From G958296245 sp965262055 (GTDB lineage: Bacteria > Chloroflexota > Dehalococcoidia > Lucifugimonadales > G958296245), in contig CBDHEI010000002.1 in the NCBI GenBank assembly GCA_965262055.1, forward strand, positions 2,480,001 to 2,544,000: 64,000 nt of DNA, given 5' to 3'. This document shows, piece by piece, positions 38,328 to 47,776 of this stretch. Every line of letters begins with the position of its first letter. Position 1 is the stretch's first letter. The position numbers and the translations under genes were made by a program. Under the pieces are notes generated by a model. It saw only the letters and a program-made list of their open reading frames with translations. It searched no databases and had not been told where the DNA came from.

Positions 38328-41300
38328 TGCCAGTCTCCATCGAAGAGCTACGGCCCCACCTACAAGCATTCGACTTTCCGCGTCTCTTCGTCGAGGGTCT
38401 GGGCTGGGACCACTACGTCACGGAGCCGTTCGTCGTCCGGGTCAACGAGCGGGACTACACGCTCAATCCCATAGCGGAGAAGGCAGGGTTCGCCGTTTAC
38501 GAGTGCGATTCCAGCGTCGACAACAACGTCCCCCAGTACCCGGTCCGACGCAAGATTGAGAGCGAAGTTGCCAAGCGCACCTTCGAGCACCTCATCATCT
38601 TCACCGACCCAGGCCGCAAGGCTCAGGTCTGGCAGTGGGTAAGGCGCGAGAGCGGAAAGCCCGCCGCCTGCCGCGAGTACGCTTATATCACTGGCGGCAG
38701 CGGAGACCACCTGCTCCAGCGCATTCAGCCTCTATTCGTCTCCCTGGATGAGGAGCCGTCGCTGAACATCGCCCTTGTCGCATCCCGGGTCCGGGCGGCA
38801 TTGGACGTCGAGAAAGTCACCAAGCGCTTCTACGAACGCTTCAGGACGGAACTGACCGCCTTCGGGAAGTTCATAGAGGGCATCACGGCCCAGGGCCACC
38901 GCGATTGGTACGCCTCCCTCATGCTAAATCGCATGATGTTCGTCTACTTCGTCCAGAAGCAGGGCTTCCTCGACGAAGACCTCGACTACCTGCGCAACCG
39001 GCTGAAGATGGTGCGGGAGCAAACCGGCGACGGGCGCTTCCAGCAGTTCTACCGTCTCTTCCTCTTGCGGCTGTTCCACGAGGGCCTCGGCCAGCCAGAA
39101 GCGCAGCGCACGCCCGATCTTGCTGCTCTATTGGGCAAAGTCCCCTTCCTCAACGGCGGTCTGTTCGATGTTCACGACTTGGAGCGGGACAACCCCGACA
39201 TCTCCATCCCTGACGCCGCATTCGAGCGGGTCTTCGACTTCTTCGACGGCTACCGCTGGCATCTGGACGAGCGGCACTACCGGGAGGACAACGAGATCAA
39301 CCCCGACGTCCTCGGCTACATATTCGAGAAGTACGTCAACCAGAAGCAGATGGGGGCCTACTACACCAAGGAGGACATCACCGGCTACATCTCACGCAAT
39401 ACTGTCATCCCGTTCCTGTTCGACGCCGCCAGAAAGGAGTGCCCGGTGGCCTTCGGGCCGGACGGCGGTGTCTGGCGCTTGCTGAGGGACGACCCGGACC
39501 GATACATATACCCGGCCGTTGGCCACGGCATGACCTGGAACGCACGAGAGGCCGAGGACCCGAAACGCCTAGACTCACCCTTCGACCTGCCCGAGGACAT
39601 CGCCGCGGGCATCAACGAAGTATCCCAGCGCGGCGGCTGGAACGCCTCTGCGCCGGAGGACTACGCGTTGCCTACCGAGACCTGGCGTGAGGTCGTGGTC
39701 CGCCGTCAGCGTTACGAGGAGGTCAGGGACAAGCTAGCCGCTGGAGAGGTGACCGAGGTCAACGACCTCATCACCCTCAACCTGGACATCGCGCGGTTCA
39801 CCGGGGACGTCATCGCCCAGAGCGAGGGACCCGAGCTCCTGCGCGCCTTCTGGCACGCCCTATATGGCAACCGCGAACGTAGTGACACAGGAATCTCTGT
39901 CCTCGATCCCACCTGCGGCTCTGGCGCGTTCCTCTTCGCCGCCCTCAACGTCCTGGAACCTCTCTACACCGCCTGCCTGGAGGGGATGCGGGGCTTCCTG
40001 GACGACGCCGAAAGGTCTGAGCGCAAGCGCAACCCTGAGCACTTGGGGGACTTTCGCCGCATCCTAGAGCAAGTGGACAATCATCCCAGCGAGCGCTACT
40101 TCATCCTCAAGTCCATCGTCCTGAACAACCTCTACGGCGTTGACATCATGGAAGAGGCCGTAGAGATATGCAAGCTGCGCCTCTTCCTGAAGCTGGTCGC
40201 CCAGTTGGAGAGCTACGAGCAGATAGAGCCGCTGCCGGACATCGACTTCAACGTCCGCGCCGGCAACACCCTGGTGGGCTTCACCTCCCTGGACGCCGTG
40301 CGCCAAGCGATGCGCAGCGTCAGGGAGCAAGGTGCTGACCAAGGAAGAATGGTGATGTTCGAGGAAGAGAAGGTGGCGATACAGCGCATCAAAGAGAACG
40401 CGGAGATAGCTAGCCGCGCCTTCGATCGCTTCAGAGAGCAGCAGACTTCTTTGGGCGGGGAGATCACGGCCGCTCACAAGGCCGACCTGCGCAGGCGACT
40501 CGACGGCCTCCGTTCCGAACTCGACCGTTACTTGGCCGCCGAGTACGAGATAGTTCCTAACGATCAGTCCGCCTACCGACGTTGGCGAACCACTCACCAG
40601 CCCTTCCACTGGGTCGTAGAGTTTTACGGCATCATGAACAAGGGTGGCTTTGACGTAATCATCGGCAATCCGCCATGGCGAGAATACTCAGCGATCAAGA
40701 AGGAATACCAGGTTCGTGCCTACGAGACGGAGCGGTGTGGCAACATGTATGCCCTGTGCGCAGAACGAAGCATCACTCTCGCGTCTCAACGGAGTTGGTT
40801 TAGCTTAATCGTGCAACTCCCATTTCTGAGTTCATCACGAATGGACGGTCTTCGGAAGCTTCTCGTCAAGAATAGCAGCCGTTTCTACTATATCCCGTTT
40901 GACGATAGGCCGGGTAAGTTGTTCGACGGGTTACAGCATTGTAGGAGTGTGATATTCCTAGCCCAAGTGCAGAGCGGCAAATCCAATTGCTTGATCCACG
41001 GTACAGGGTATCAACGGTGGGTCACCAAGACACGGGAGCATCTGTTCCACGGCGTCGCATTCACTAGCATCCCAGACACCCTGATCTATCGTGGTATCTT
41101 TCCTAAACTGGCTACTGAGTCTCAAGTCTCCGTGTTTCGTCGGTTAGGCGAGAGGCGCAGGCGACCGATTTCTCTTCATCTTAGACGTGTGCCCACTAAT
41201 GATTTCGTGTTCTACCAGGAAGCCATGCAGTATTGGGCCAAAATTACTTACGGGCTACCTTTCTATTCAAAGAACGGCATAGAAGGCGCACCCCCCCACG

Positions 41301-41701
41301 GGCGTCACCTCTACACTGACCAGTCGTCTTCCGCCCAGTGCATCGGTGCGGTCCTCAATAGCTCGCTGTTCTATCTCTATTTTGTTGCATACGGCGATTG
41401 TTTCCATCTTAGCAACACAATTGTCCATGACTTCCCGATGGCCGAAGCGATGATGGGAGATACTAACTTGGTGAGATTGGGACGGGCGCTTATGAAGGAC
41501 CTTCACGACAAATCGCAAAGTAAGACGATCGACACCAAGATTGGCGATTCCATCACGTATGAGGAGTTCTTTGCTGGAGGGTCCAAGCCCATCATCGACC
41601 AGATCGACCATGTACTGGCGGAGCACTACGGCTTCACGGAGGAGGAACTGGATTTCATCATCAACTACGACATCAAGTATCGTATGGGGCGGGAGAGATA
41701 A
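38327..41701 (+). CDS. Eco57I-like DNA adenine methyltransferase
   Basis: 1124 aa. SAM motif I DPTCGSGAFLFAAL is at about residue 526, the catalytic motif IV NPPW at about 781 (N6-adenine type), and GVDIMEEAVEICKLRL between them, as in Eco57I/type IIG enzymes. Before these, YTKEDITGYI marks the start of the methylase fold. The N-terminal 300 residues are family-specific; I do not see a clear PD-(D/E)xK nuclease. The C-terminal third should hold the target-recognition domain. It probably marks host DNA so the PLD-helicase partner can tell self from non-self. Translationally coupled to the helicase. Confidence 0.85.
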   Translation: MPVSIEELRPHLQAFDFPRLFVEGLGWDHYVTEPFVVRVNERDYTLNPIAEKAGFAVYECDSSVDNNVPQYPVRRKIESEVAKRTFEHLIIFTDPGRKAQVWQWVRRESGKPAACREYAYITGGSGDHLLQRIQPLFVSLDEEPSLNIALVASRVRAALDVEKVTKRFYERFRTELTAFGKFIEGITAQGHRDWYASLMLNRMMFVYFVQKQGFLDEDLDYLRNRLKMVREQTGDGRFQQFYRLFLLRLFHEGLGQPEAQRTPDLAALLGKVPFLNGGLFDVHDLERDNPDISIPDAAFERVFDFFDGYRWHLDERHYREDNEINPDVLGYIFEKYVNQKQMGAYYTKEDITGYISRNTVIPFLFDAARKECPVAFGPDGGVWRLLRDDPDRYIYPAVGHGMTWNAREAEDPKRLDSPFDLPEDIAAGINEVSQRGGWNASAPEDYALPTETWREVVVRRQRYEEVRDKLAAGEVTEVNDLITLNLDIARFTGDVIAQSEGPELLRAFWHALYGNRERSDTGISVLDPTCGSGAFLFAALNVLEPLYTACLEGMRGFLDDAERSERKRNPEHLGDFRRILEQVDNHPSERYFILKSIVLNNLYGVDIMEEAVEICKLRLFLKLVAQLESYEQIEPLPDIDFNVRAGNTLVGFTSLDAVRQAMRSVREQGADQGRMVMFEEEKVAIQRIKENAEIASRAFDRFREQQTSLGGEITAAHKADLRRRLDGLRSELDRYLAAEYEIVPNDQSAYRRWRTTHQPFHWVVEFYGIMNKGGFDVIIGNPPWREYSAIKKEYQVRAYETERCGNMYALCAERSITLASQRSWFSLIVQLPFLSSSRMDGLRKLLVKNSSRFYYIPFDDRPGKLFDGLQHCRSVIFLAQVQSGKSNCLIHGTGYQRWVTKTREHLFHGVAFTSIPDTLIYRGIFPKLATESQVSVFRRLGERRRRPISLHLRRVPTNDFVFYQEAMQYWAKITYGLPFYSKNGIEGAPPHGRHLYTDQSSSAQCIGAVLNSSLFYLYFVAYGDCFHLSNTIVHDFPMAEAMMGDTNLVRLGRALMKDLHDKSQSKTIDTKIGDSITYEEFFAGGSKPIIDQIDHVLAEHYGFTEEELDFIINYDIKYRMGRER

Positions 41702-41702
41702 A

Positions 41703-42047
41703 GTGTCGACACAGAATCTGATGACTGCTCTGCACGACTATGATTTCGCAGACTTACTCAAGAGATCGGAACCCAAACGATGTATGTTCGACTTGGAGGG
41801 TCAATGCAACAATAGCCCTGTGGATGGGCACTTCATACAGGAAGGCCTGCTAAAACTCATACAGGATTCCAAAAAACAAGTTGTATCTTTCTACAACGTT
41901 AAGGCTACTGACTGGGCAGAACTCGACGTAGAATATGCTCTCAATCGCCCGACTTCACCCGATGAAGCAGCCAAATGCCAGTTTCTGTGTGACGATCATG
42001 AGAAGTTCTTTTGGCTTGTGGAGAACCCCAGTCCCAAACTGGGATGA
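41703..42047 (+). pseudogene. Third cassette gene, 3' end removed by IS21
   Basis: GTG start at 41703, one base after the methyltransferase stop. About 114 codons: CMFDLEGQCNNSPVDGHFIQ then LLKLIQDSKKQVVSFYNVKA and CQFLCDDHEKFFWLVENPS. The Cys...Cys...GHxIQ then CxxH order recalls a family of uncharacterised proteins with a CSGKxIxxHTIQ-like N-terminus and a later FCxxHD motif. At about 42035 the sequence passes into the IS21 istB gene and the frame ends within a few codons, so the C-terminal part (normally at least another 100-200 residues) is missing. Confidence 0.6.
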
Positions 42048-42057
42048 TCCTGAACAC

Positions 42058-42831
42058 CGGGTAGTCACCCCGCTGCTCAAGCGCCTCAAGCTCGGCGCCG
42101 TGCTTAACACCCTGCCGGAGAGGGTCGCTCTCGCACGCAGGGATCAGATCGACTACGCATCCTTCCTGCAGATCATACTGACCGATGAGATCAACCGCAG
42201 AGACCACAGGCGGCTTGAGCTCCGCCTCCAGAGGGCCGGCTTCGAGCAGACCTGCCGCCTCGAAGACTTCGACTGGTCCGCATCCATCACACTCGACCGA
42301 CGACTCCTAGACGCCGCCTTCTCTCTCCAGTTCCTGGACCGCAACGAGCACGTCCTGCTCGTCGGACCGGTCGGCGTGGGCAAGAGCTTCATCGCTCAGG
42401 CCCTCGGATATGCTGCCGTCAGAGCTGGGCATACCGTCCGCTTCGTACATGCCGACGACTTCTTCAGGGCCATGGCTCAGGCCAGGGTAGACCACTCCAC
42501 GGACAAGACCTTCCGCTCCTTCCTCGCCCCGGATCTGCTCATCCTCGACGACCTCGGTCTCCACAGGATGACCCAACAGCAGTCCATAGACCTCTATGAG
42601 CTGGTCATCGCCAGGCATCGTACCGCCAGCTTCGTCATCACCTCCAACAGGGCTGTCGACGAGTGGCTCGGACTCTTCGACGACCCCATCCTGGGAAACA
42701 GCGCCCTCGACCGGCTCGCCAACGCCAGCTACCAGATCGTCATAGAAGGCGCCAGCTACCGCGAACGCTTGTCACCCCACAGGGCTCTGCTCGACCGAAA
42801 GGAGGTGGTTGACCCTCAAACCGCAGGGTGA
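42058..42831 (+). CDS. IS21 IstB helper ATPase, start unclear
   Basis: The core reads LLKRLKLGAVLNTLPERVAL, then Walker A LVGPVGVGKSFIAQALG, Walker B LLILDDLGLHRM and sensor VITSNRAVDEWLGLF, a standard IstB (DnaC-like) of about 257 residues. It helps the IstA transposase choose a target. No start codon lies in front of the conserved part and no istA precedes it, so the 5' end was probably clipped when the flanking DNA was joined. Tandem terminal repeats follow at 42870-42923. Confidence 0.75.
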   Translation, partial: RVVTPLLKRLKLGAVLNTLPERVALARRDQIDYASFLQIILTDEINRRDHRRLELRLQRAGFEQTCRLEDFDWSASITLDRRLLDAAFSLQFLDRNEHVLLVGPVGVGKSFIAQALGYAAVRAGHTVRFVHADDFFRAMAQARVDHSTDKTFRSFLAPDLLILDDLGLHRMTQQQSIDLYELVIARHRTASFVITSNRAVDEWLGLFDDPILGNSALDRLANASYQIVIEGASYRERLSPHRALLDRKEVVDPQTAG

Positions 42832-42869
42832 TAATAGTCCGCATACCACGGTGTCCAGGGGCCGTCACC

Positions 42870-42923
42870 CACCTGACGAGGTGGTATATAGGTCGTGATC
42901 ACGGTGGTATATAGGTCCTGATC
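42870..42923 (+). repeat. IS21 terminal tandem repeats
   Basis: GTGGTATATAGGTCGTGATC and GTGGTATATAGGTCCTGATC lie 21 bp apart, typical of the multiple transposase sites at IS21 ends. They close off the istB piece. Confidence 0.65.
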
Positions 42924-42925
42924 AT

Positions 42926-43560
42926 CGACACGCATGCCGCTCGTTCAGCGCACGACCTCCGCTCCTCTTCAACTCGTGCGTGGCTGCCGACAGGTTGTCG
43001 GTGCGTAACTCCTCAGGCACACCTCCCAACTCCCACAGAGCCCCCTGCATGCCCTTCACCAGAGCCTCGAACGTCTCCCCATAGACAAGGTCCACATGCC
43101 GCCATCCCGAATGGCTCAGCACGAAGTGGAACAGCAGATGACCGAACGGCTCGCCTCCGACCGTCACCCCGAGCTCGCTGCAGTGAGTGAAGTCCACCTG
43201 AGCCTCGCGACCGGGCGGATGCTCCTGCTCGAAGAACACCTCTCGGTCCGGTCCGGACAGCGCTCGCCAGTCACGAACACGACGCTGCAGCGTCCGCAGC
43301 TGCGACACACTGAACCGGCCAGGATGCCGCTCGTCGAGCCACTCCAGAATAGTCGTCGCCCTCAGCGCTCCCTCAGCGCTCCCTCAACGTCGCTCCACAG
43401 GAGCCGCTCGACGTCCTCGATCCACACCCCGGCGAACGGGTCCGGTCGGGTTCGCCACCCTCCGCTTGCCCTTCTTCTCCGACGGCAGCCTGCCTCGCTG
43501 CCACGTCCGCGCCGTCCGCACGCTCATACCAGATGCCGCTGCCGCCCCTTGTTGTCTCTT
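42926..43560 (-). pseudogene. Degenerate IS21 istA
   Basis: Read on the minus strand: an HTH start (QGAAAASGMSVRTARTWQRG), then after a frame change GVWIEDVERLLWSDVE, then REVFFEQEHPPGREAQVDFT with the first DDE Asp and ELGGVPEELRTDNLSAATHE with the second. Two frameshifts are visible, one of them at a tandem GCGCTCCCTCA duplication near 43370, and the C-terminus is missing. IS1380 copy A splits the very start of this gene. Confidence 0.7.
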
Positions 43561-43569
43561 GCCTTCCAT

Positions 43570-45428
43570 CCCACATTTCCCATATCAACCCTGCAGGGCT
43601 TGCCGTAATCAGCAACGGAACTACCCGATGTAGCCGCATAGCAGAGCACAGTGGTTATCATGAGTGCTAGACTGGTCGTGATAGACTGCTTTAGGTCTTG
43701 ATAACGTACCCACTCTGGAGGCACCCGATGGGTGAAAGCACCAACTCCCGCGCCAAGCTCCGTTTCGACCGACGTATACGGTTGGAGTTCCACGGCGCCA
43801 CCATCACCTCGGACGCTGGGCTGCTGGCCTGCCGCGAGTTGGACGATGCACTGGGACTGACGGAGACGGCGAATGAGTGTCTGCAGGAGACTCGGGGCGG
43901 CCGCAACGTGCAGCACCGATTGGTAGGCCTTCTCAGGCAGTCGGTGTACAGTCGTCTGGCAGGCTACGAGGATACCAACGACGCTGAACGGTTGGCTGAC
44001 GATCCGACGATGCGGGTAGTCGTTGGACGGCGAGATGGTCCTGAGAGACCGGCCGCCAGCACCAACACCATGAGCCGGTTCGAGACCGAGGTACTTACCC
44101 AAGACGGCAACGTAGAAGGATTGGGCCGACTGAACTCCAAGTGGGTGGACGGAGCTATGTCCCGCACGCCGCACCGGCGGGTTATCTTGGATATGGACAG
44201 TTCGGAGAGTCCGGTACATGGAGAACAGGAGGGAGCGTCGTACAACGGTCACTTTGGGAGCACGTGCTATCACCCTTTGTTCGTGTTCAACCAGTTCGGT
44301 GACTGCGAGGGCGCTATGCTGCGTACGGGGAACGTACATAGTGCACACAAGTGGAGGCAGGTGCTGGATCCGATCCTGTCGCGCTATGGGGAAACGGGGC
44401 TGCGGCGATACTTTCGCGCCGACGCCGCATTCGCCAAGCCGAACATCTATGAGTACCTCGAGGAGCGGCGAGTCTTCTACGCAATACGGCTGCCGAGCAA
44501 CAAAGTGCTGCAATACGAGATCGCTCCCTTGCTGATACGGCCCGTGGGGAGGCCGCCGAAGCGTCCGGTGGTCCTATACGACGACTTTTGGTATCGTGCC
44601 GGGAGTTGGGACCGTGCACGGCGGGTGGTGGCCAAGGTGGAGTGGCATAGGGGAGAGCTGTTCCCTCGGGTGGGCTTCATCGTCACGAACATGACGGCTG
44701 GCCCCGAAGGAGTGGTGCGATTCTACAATGGACGAGGGACAGCTGAGCAGTGGATCAAGGAGGGGAAGTACGCGCTGAACTGGACTCGGCTGTCGTGCCA
44801 TCGGTTCGTGGCCAACCGGGTGCGTCTGTCTGTGTTCGTCCTGGCGTACAACCTTGGGAACTTCCTTCGCCGGCTGTGTCTGCCCAAGGCGGTCAAGCAT
44901 TGGTCGCTGCGGAGCGTGCAGGTCAAGTTGATCAAGATGGGAGGCCGTCTGGTACGGCACTCCCGGCTATTGGTCTTTCAGTTGTCCGAGGTGTCGGTTC
45001 CTCGACGGTTGTTCCAGGGAGTGTTGGAACGTATCGGCCGGTTATCGCCGGCGCCAAGCTGAGGGAGGGTACAACCACGATCTTGCCAAGAAGGAGAGCG
45101 CTCCAGGGAGTCGGCTTGTCCTCAGTGCGCCTTCATCCCATTGGCGGGGGACCTGAAGACGACAAAGACGGACAAGAAGCATGGTTCACGGCGAGAATCG
45201 CATCCCTTATCGGATAGACCGGAGATTGAGTGGCCTTGCAGGACCTGACTATGATGCTACCATCTCGTTTGGGCTGCCCCTTGAGCCTGAAGACTCACAA
45301 TATGGGAAATCCACACTCTTATCGGATAGACCGGAGATTGAGTGGCCTTGCAGGACCTGACTATGATGCTACCATCTCGTTTGGGCTGCCCCTTGAGTCT
45401 GAAAACCCCCAATATGGGAAATCCCGGC
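43570..45428 (+). mobile_element. IS1380 copy A with 4-bp target duplication and duplicated right end
   Basis: It starts CCCACATTTCCCATAT and ends with GGGAAATCCCGGC. CCAT flanks both ends (43566-43569 and 45429-45432). Joining the flanks recreates the istA start seen intact at 33330-33375 (GAGGCAGAAG...ATGGAAGGCAAG), so the insertion site is certain. The right end is present twice, at about 45305 and 45428, separated by one 120-bp unit. One transposase gene. Confidence 0.9.
43728..45062 (+). CDS. IS1380 transposase, copy A
   Basis: 444 aa from the ATG at 43728, with GGAGG 8 bp upstream; the longer frame from 43698 uses a TTG. DDE group-1 transposase: VILDMDSSESPVHG (first Asp), RRYFRADAAFAKP (second Asp) and VVRFYNGRGTAEQWIKEGK (late Glu). 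Compared with copies B and C it differs by scattered substitutions (for example LEFHGATI against LEFRGATI and LNSKWVDGAM against VNATWVDRAM) and is the most divergent of the three. It appears complete. Confidence 0.9.
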   Translation: MGESTNSRAKLRFDRRIRLEFHGATITSDAGLLACRELDDALGLTETANECLQETRGGRNVQHRLVGLLRQSVYSRLAGYEDTNDAERLADDPTMRVVVGRRDGPERPAASTNTMSRFETEVLTQDGNVEGLGRLNSKWVDGAMSRTPHRRVILDMDSSESPVHGEQEGASYNGHFGSTCYHPLFVFNQFGDCEGAMLRTGNVHSAHKWRQVLDPILSRYGETGLRRYFRADAAFAKPNIYEYLEERRVFYAIRLPSNKVLQYEIAPLLIRPVGRPPKRPVVLYDDFWYRAGSWDRARRVVAKVEWHRGELFPRVGFIVTNMTAGPEGVVRFYNGRGTAEQWIKEGKYALNWTRLSCHRFVANRVRLSVFVLAYNLGNFLRRLCLPKAVKHWSLRSVQVKLIKMGGRLVRHSRLLVFQLSEVSVPRRLFQGVLERIGRLSPAPS

Positions 45429-45560
45429 CCATTAGCTTCTGCCTCAGTAGCACTACCTGCTGATCTGTGACCAATCCGGTACCTCCTGTACCAGATGGTC
45501 TCCCCCCACGACCGGCAAGAATAGTCAGCGTCTACCGGCAAAAGTAATTGTCGCTGATCA
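45429..45560 (-). mobile_element. IS21 end and istA start, left of the IS1380 copy A insertion
   Basis: On the minus strand this carries the CCGGCA-containing terminal units (ACGACCGGCAAGAATAGTC and CTACCGGCAAAAGTAATTG on +) and GATCAGCAGGTAGTGCTACT, matching 33236-33375. It is the missing outer part of the istA at 42926-43560. No gene is visible in 45561-45815. Confidence 0.65.
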
Positions 45561-45815
45561 GGCGGAGCCTCCGTTAAATCAGGTACCCGGTGATGATAGC
45601 GGGGCATCATCGTGCTTCATTAGGATTTCCTTGATTTCTCCTAGGTTGTATGACACATCTGAGGACCATGGGCCGAACCAGCGTGCTGCTTGACGGCCTG
45701 CATCCACTGTTCTACTGTTCTAGGGCGCGGTGCTTAGAATGGCCCTGCTAGGAGAGATGACAATCCCAACATCGGTTTCCAATTCCCTCAACCGGAAAAC
45801 GATGGAGGAGTGAAG

Positions 45816-46274
45816 GTGCCAAACTATCCAGACAGAACACCAAGGGACGAACACGAAGCCAACGCCAGGGCCATGTCTCCTGTAGTCGAACTCAACGTCC
45901 TGCTGGAATCTCACCGCTTGGATGAATACGGTCCGTACATTAGCATAGAAGATGCGGAATCCCCTTCCTACCGCATTGAAAGCGATGACGAGCAACAAAG
46001 CTATGTGGCAAGCGTCTGGCTGAATCCTTACAACCCCAAACTGTACTGGATAGTTTCGGGCTGGACGACAAACGAACAAGGAGAAAAGGCGGAGTTCCAT
46101 GAGAACTACTTTGATACCCGTCAACACGCGTTGGTGTACATTCTTGAAAAGTTTCGGGACAGCGGATTCGCCCCTCACTGTGAATGGACTGAGTGGACGA
46201 ATACGGGCAAGGGCGTGGAAGAGCGCGAATGTCTCCTGTGCCCCAAGGTAGAAGTCCGTGACCTCGATATATAG
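45816..46274 (+). CDS. Hypothetical protein, about 152 aa
   Basis: GTG at 45816 with GGAGG seven bases upstream; another GTG at 45810 is too close to that site. Soluble and acidic, with YIVSGWTTN-like aromatic stretches (LYWIVSGWTTNEQGEKAEF) and a C-terminal CxxC (ECLLCPK). No family recognised. It has no neighbours transcribed with it and is flanked by IS21/IS1380 debris on the left and an ISNCY-like remnant on the right. Confidence 0.55.
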   Translation: MPNYPDRTPRDEHEANARAMSPVVELNVLLESHRLDEYGPYISIEDAESPSYRIESDDEQQSYVASVWLNPYNPKLYWIVSGWTTNEQGEKAEFHENYFDTRQHALVYILEKFRDSGFAPHCEWTEWTNTGKGVEERECLLCPKVEVRDLDI

Positions 46275-46458
46275 GCGACCTGCCCTCGAAAACTGGTCCA
46301 AGGGAAATGTTGGCAGAGAATAACCCGTGATGCTCCTCAACTAGGGTGGATGGGAGGCAGCAGCTCGTTGGCGTACTTGGGGACGAACGGCTGTTCTTTG
46401 ATCTCAACCTTCGAAATACCGCTGACCTGATAGGCTGTAAAGGGTGTTACTGCTCAGC

Positions 46459-46905
46459 GATTATGTCCTCGCTAACTGTCAAGCGAAAATGTCCGCATGA
46501 AGGAGCATGTGACATTGACGCAGAGAGAGCAGACAAGGCTTCAGGTTCTCACAGTTTGATGGCGGACCATATGACCACGGAGCAGGCAGCGACATTGATG
46601 GGAGTGAGCACGCGCCACACCAGGCGTATTCTGGCGGCCTACAGAAGGGACGGAGCAGCCGCACTCGCTCACGGCAATCGAGGTCGCAGACCGGCCAACG
46701 CTACATCGGACCCGTTGGCGACCGACGTGGTGGTCTTGGCGCGGACCCGATACGCGGGAGTCAACCACACGCACCTGAGCGAGTTGCTGAGGGAGCGAGA
46801 GGGCATAGACATCGGTCGTAACACGTTGCGCAAGATACTGACTGACGCCGGTGTGAACAGTCCTCGCCGTCGCAGGCCGCCGAAGCACCGTCCTGCGGAT
46901 ATGGC
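46459..46905 (+). pseudogene. Broken ISNCY-like transposase (N-terminal part)
   Basis: The end sequence (CGATTATGTCCTCGCT, AGCGAAAATGTCC) is the inverse of that before the 19729-21246 transposase. The frame starts with LTQREQTRLQVL, then loses one base near 46550, and resumes as MTTEQAATLMGVSTRHTRRI and LREREGIDIGRNTLRKILTD. It ends at RRRRPPKHR just before the catalytic domain should begin. Non-functional. Confidence 0.75.
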
Positions 46906-47106
46906 GGTGGCTGCAGTCCGGCAATTGAGCGCCGATACTCGGTGCTACGTCTGCCGGACGGCCATCAGCGCGGACCGCAGACAGCGGCACCCCTCGACGA
47001 TCACCTGCAGCACGGCGTGTAGTCGGTATCAACCGGAAGGAGCTCAGCCGCCGCACGTCCAGCCGCCACTATCGACGGCATCACCAGCAACGCCGACGCG
47101 GAGGTT
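46900..47106 (+). pseudogene. Small zinc-ribbon protein gene, frameshifted
   Basis: From the ATG at 46901 the frame gives RCYVCRTAISADRRQRHPST and ITCSTACSRY, a CxxC...CxxxC zinc-ribbon pattern followed by a basic tail. An extra A near 47030 (compared with the copy at 27882-27948) shifts the frame; in the other frame the tail reads RKELSRRTSSRHYRRHHQQR and stops at 47108. It could be a small DNA- or RNA-binding cargo protein. Confidence 0.45.
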
Positions 47107-47125
47107 TGGTCTAGGCGCTCAAAAA

Positions 47126-47236
47126 AACTGCGGTCTGCCTCAAAAACTACGGTCTAGACCGTAGCGGCCTTGCCGTGGTGTCAGAAACTTTGGCTCTATA
47201 TATATTATGTTCCGGCGTTCTCGTGTGTGTGTATAT
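47126..47236 (-). repeat. Interspersed repeat, uninterrupted copy
   Basis: On the minus strand: the CA-rich run, CGCCGGAACATAATATATAT, AGAGCCAAAGTTTCTGACAC, then the palindrome around CTACGGTCTAGACCGTAG. It shows the intact ATATATAT core into which the IS1380 ends at 21400 and 27762 are inserted elsewhere. Confidence 0.65.
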
Positions 47237-47386
47237 CCGGTATTTCCCATATTGGGAGTCTTCCGGCTCAAGGGGCAGCCCAATCGAGATAATGGCATGA
47301 TATTCGGGTCCTGCAAGGCCACTCAATCGCCGGTCTATCCAATAAGGGATGCGATTCTTGCCGTGAACCATGCTTCTTGTCGGCTT
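47237..47386 (-). mobile_element. Solo IS1380 right end
   Basis: CCGGTATTTCCCATATTGGG and the following 145 bp match the right end of IS1380 in inverse orientation, ending near GAACCATGCTTCTTGTCGG. The transposase and left end are absent, so it is a deletion remnant. Confidence 0.75.
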
Positions 47387-47438
47387 TGCACCAAAAGTCG
47401 CCTCTGATGCAAAAGTCGCTCGGTTGATGCAAAAGTCG
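47387..47438 (+). repeat. Direct repeats of TGCAAAAGTCG
   Basis: TGCACCAAAAGTCG, GATGCAAAAGTCG and GATGCAAAAGTCG lie about 19-20 bp apart, just beyond the IS1380 remnant and 65 bp before the next gene. They may be a protein-binding array or a leftover transposon end. Confidence 0.45.
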
Positions 47439-47503
47439 TTGGCGACCGGCGCGGCTATGCAGAGCCCTAAGACTGCTAACATCGGGGCCGGAGGGAGGCA
47501 CCG

Positions 47504-47776
47504 ATGCACGACAGACAGGAGTTCCAAGCGGAGTGGAAGGGCTTTCGCATTGCGGGGGCCGGAGGGAGAATCGTCATGGTGCTAGCGTTGGGGGTGTTCG
47601 CCGTGATCATCTTCGGGGGTGCTCTGTTAGTCGTAGAGGCCAGAGGGCTTCTACTGTTCGGCTGGACGGTGTTCGCAAGCCTCCTGTTCGTTCCGTTCAC
47701 CGCGTACGCGATCAAACGGGAACTCGACCGGGCCGACCGCGAGACCGAGCTGCTGGCCGAACGGCAAAAGTCATGA
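47504..47776 (+). CDS. 90-aa membrane protein
   Basis: ATG preceded by GGAGGGAGGCACCG. Two hydrophobic segments (VMVLALGVFAVIIFGGALLV, LLLFGWTVFASLLFVPFTAY) and a charged C-terminal helix (RELDRADRETELLAERQ). No family recognised. It converges with the minus-strand gene at 47771, overlapping by 6 bp. Confidence 0.6.
   Translation: MHDRQEFQAEWKGFRIAGAGGRIVMVLALGVFAVIIFGGALLVVEARGLLLFGWTVFASLLFVPFTAYAIKRELDRADRETELLAERQKS

Noticed and set aside
34926..41701. Complete DISARM or BREX system
   Set aside because: No DrmA/DrmB, PglZ or BrxC-like genes are present; only helicase, PLD and methylase functions are found, so I do not use those names.
42870..42923. Two 20-bp repeats considered as the start of a CRISPR array
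   Set aside because: Only two units without regular spacers, and they match IS21 terminal repeats seen at 28310-28350.
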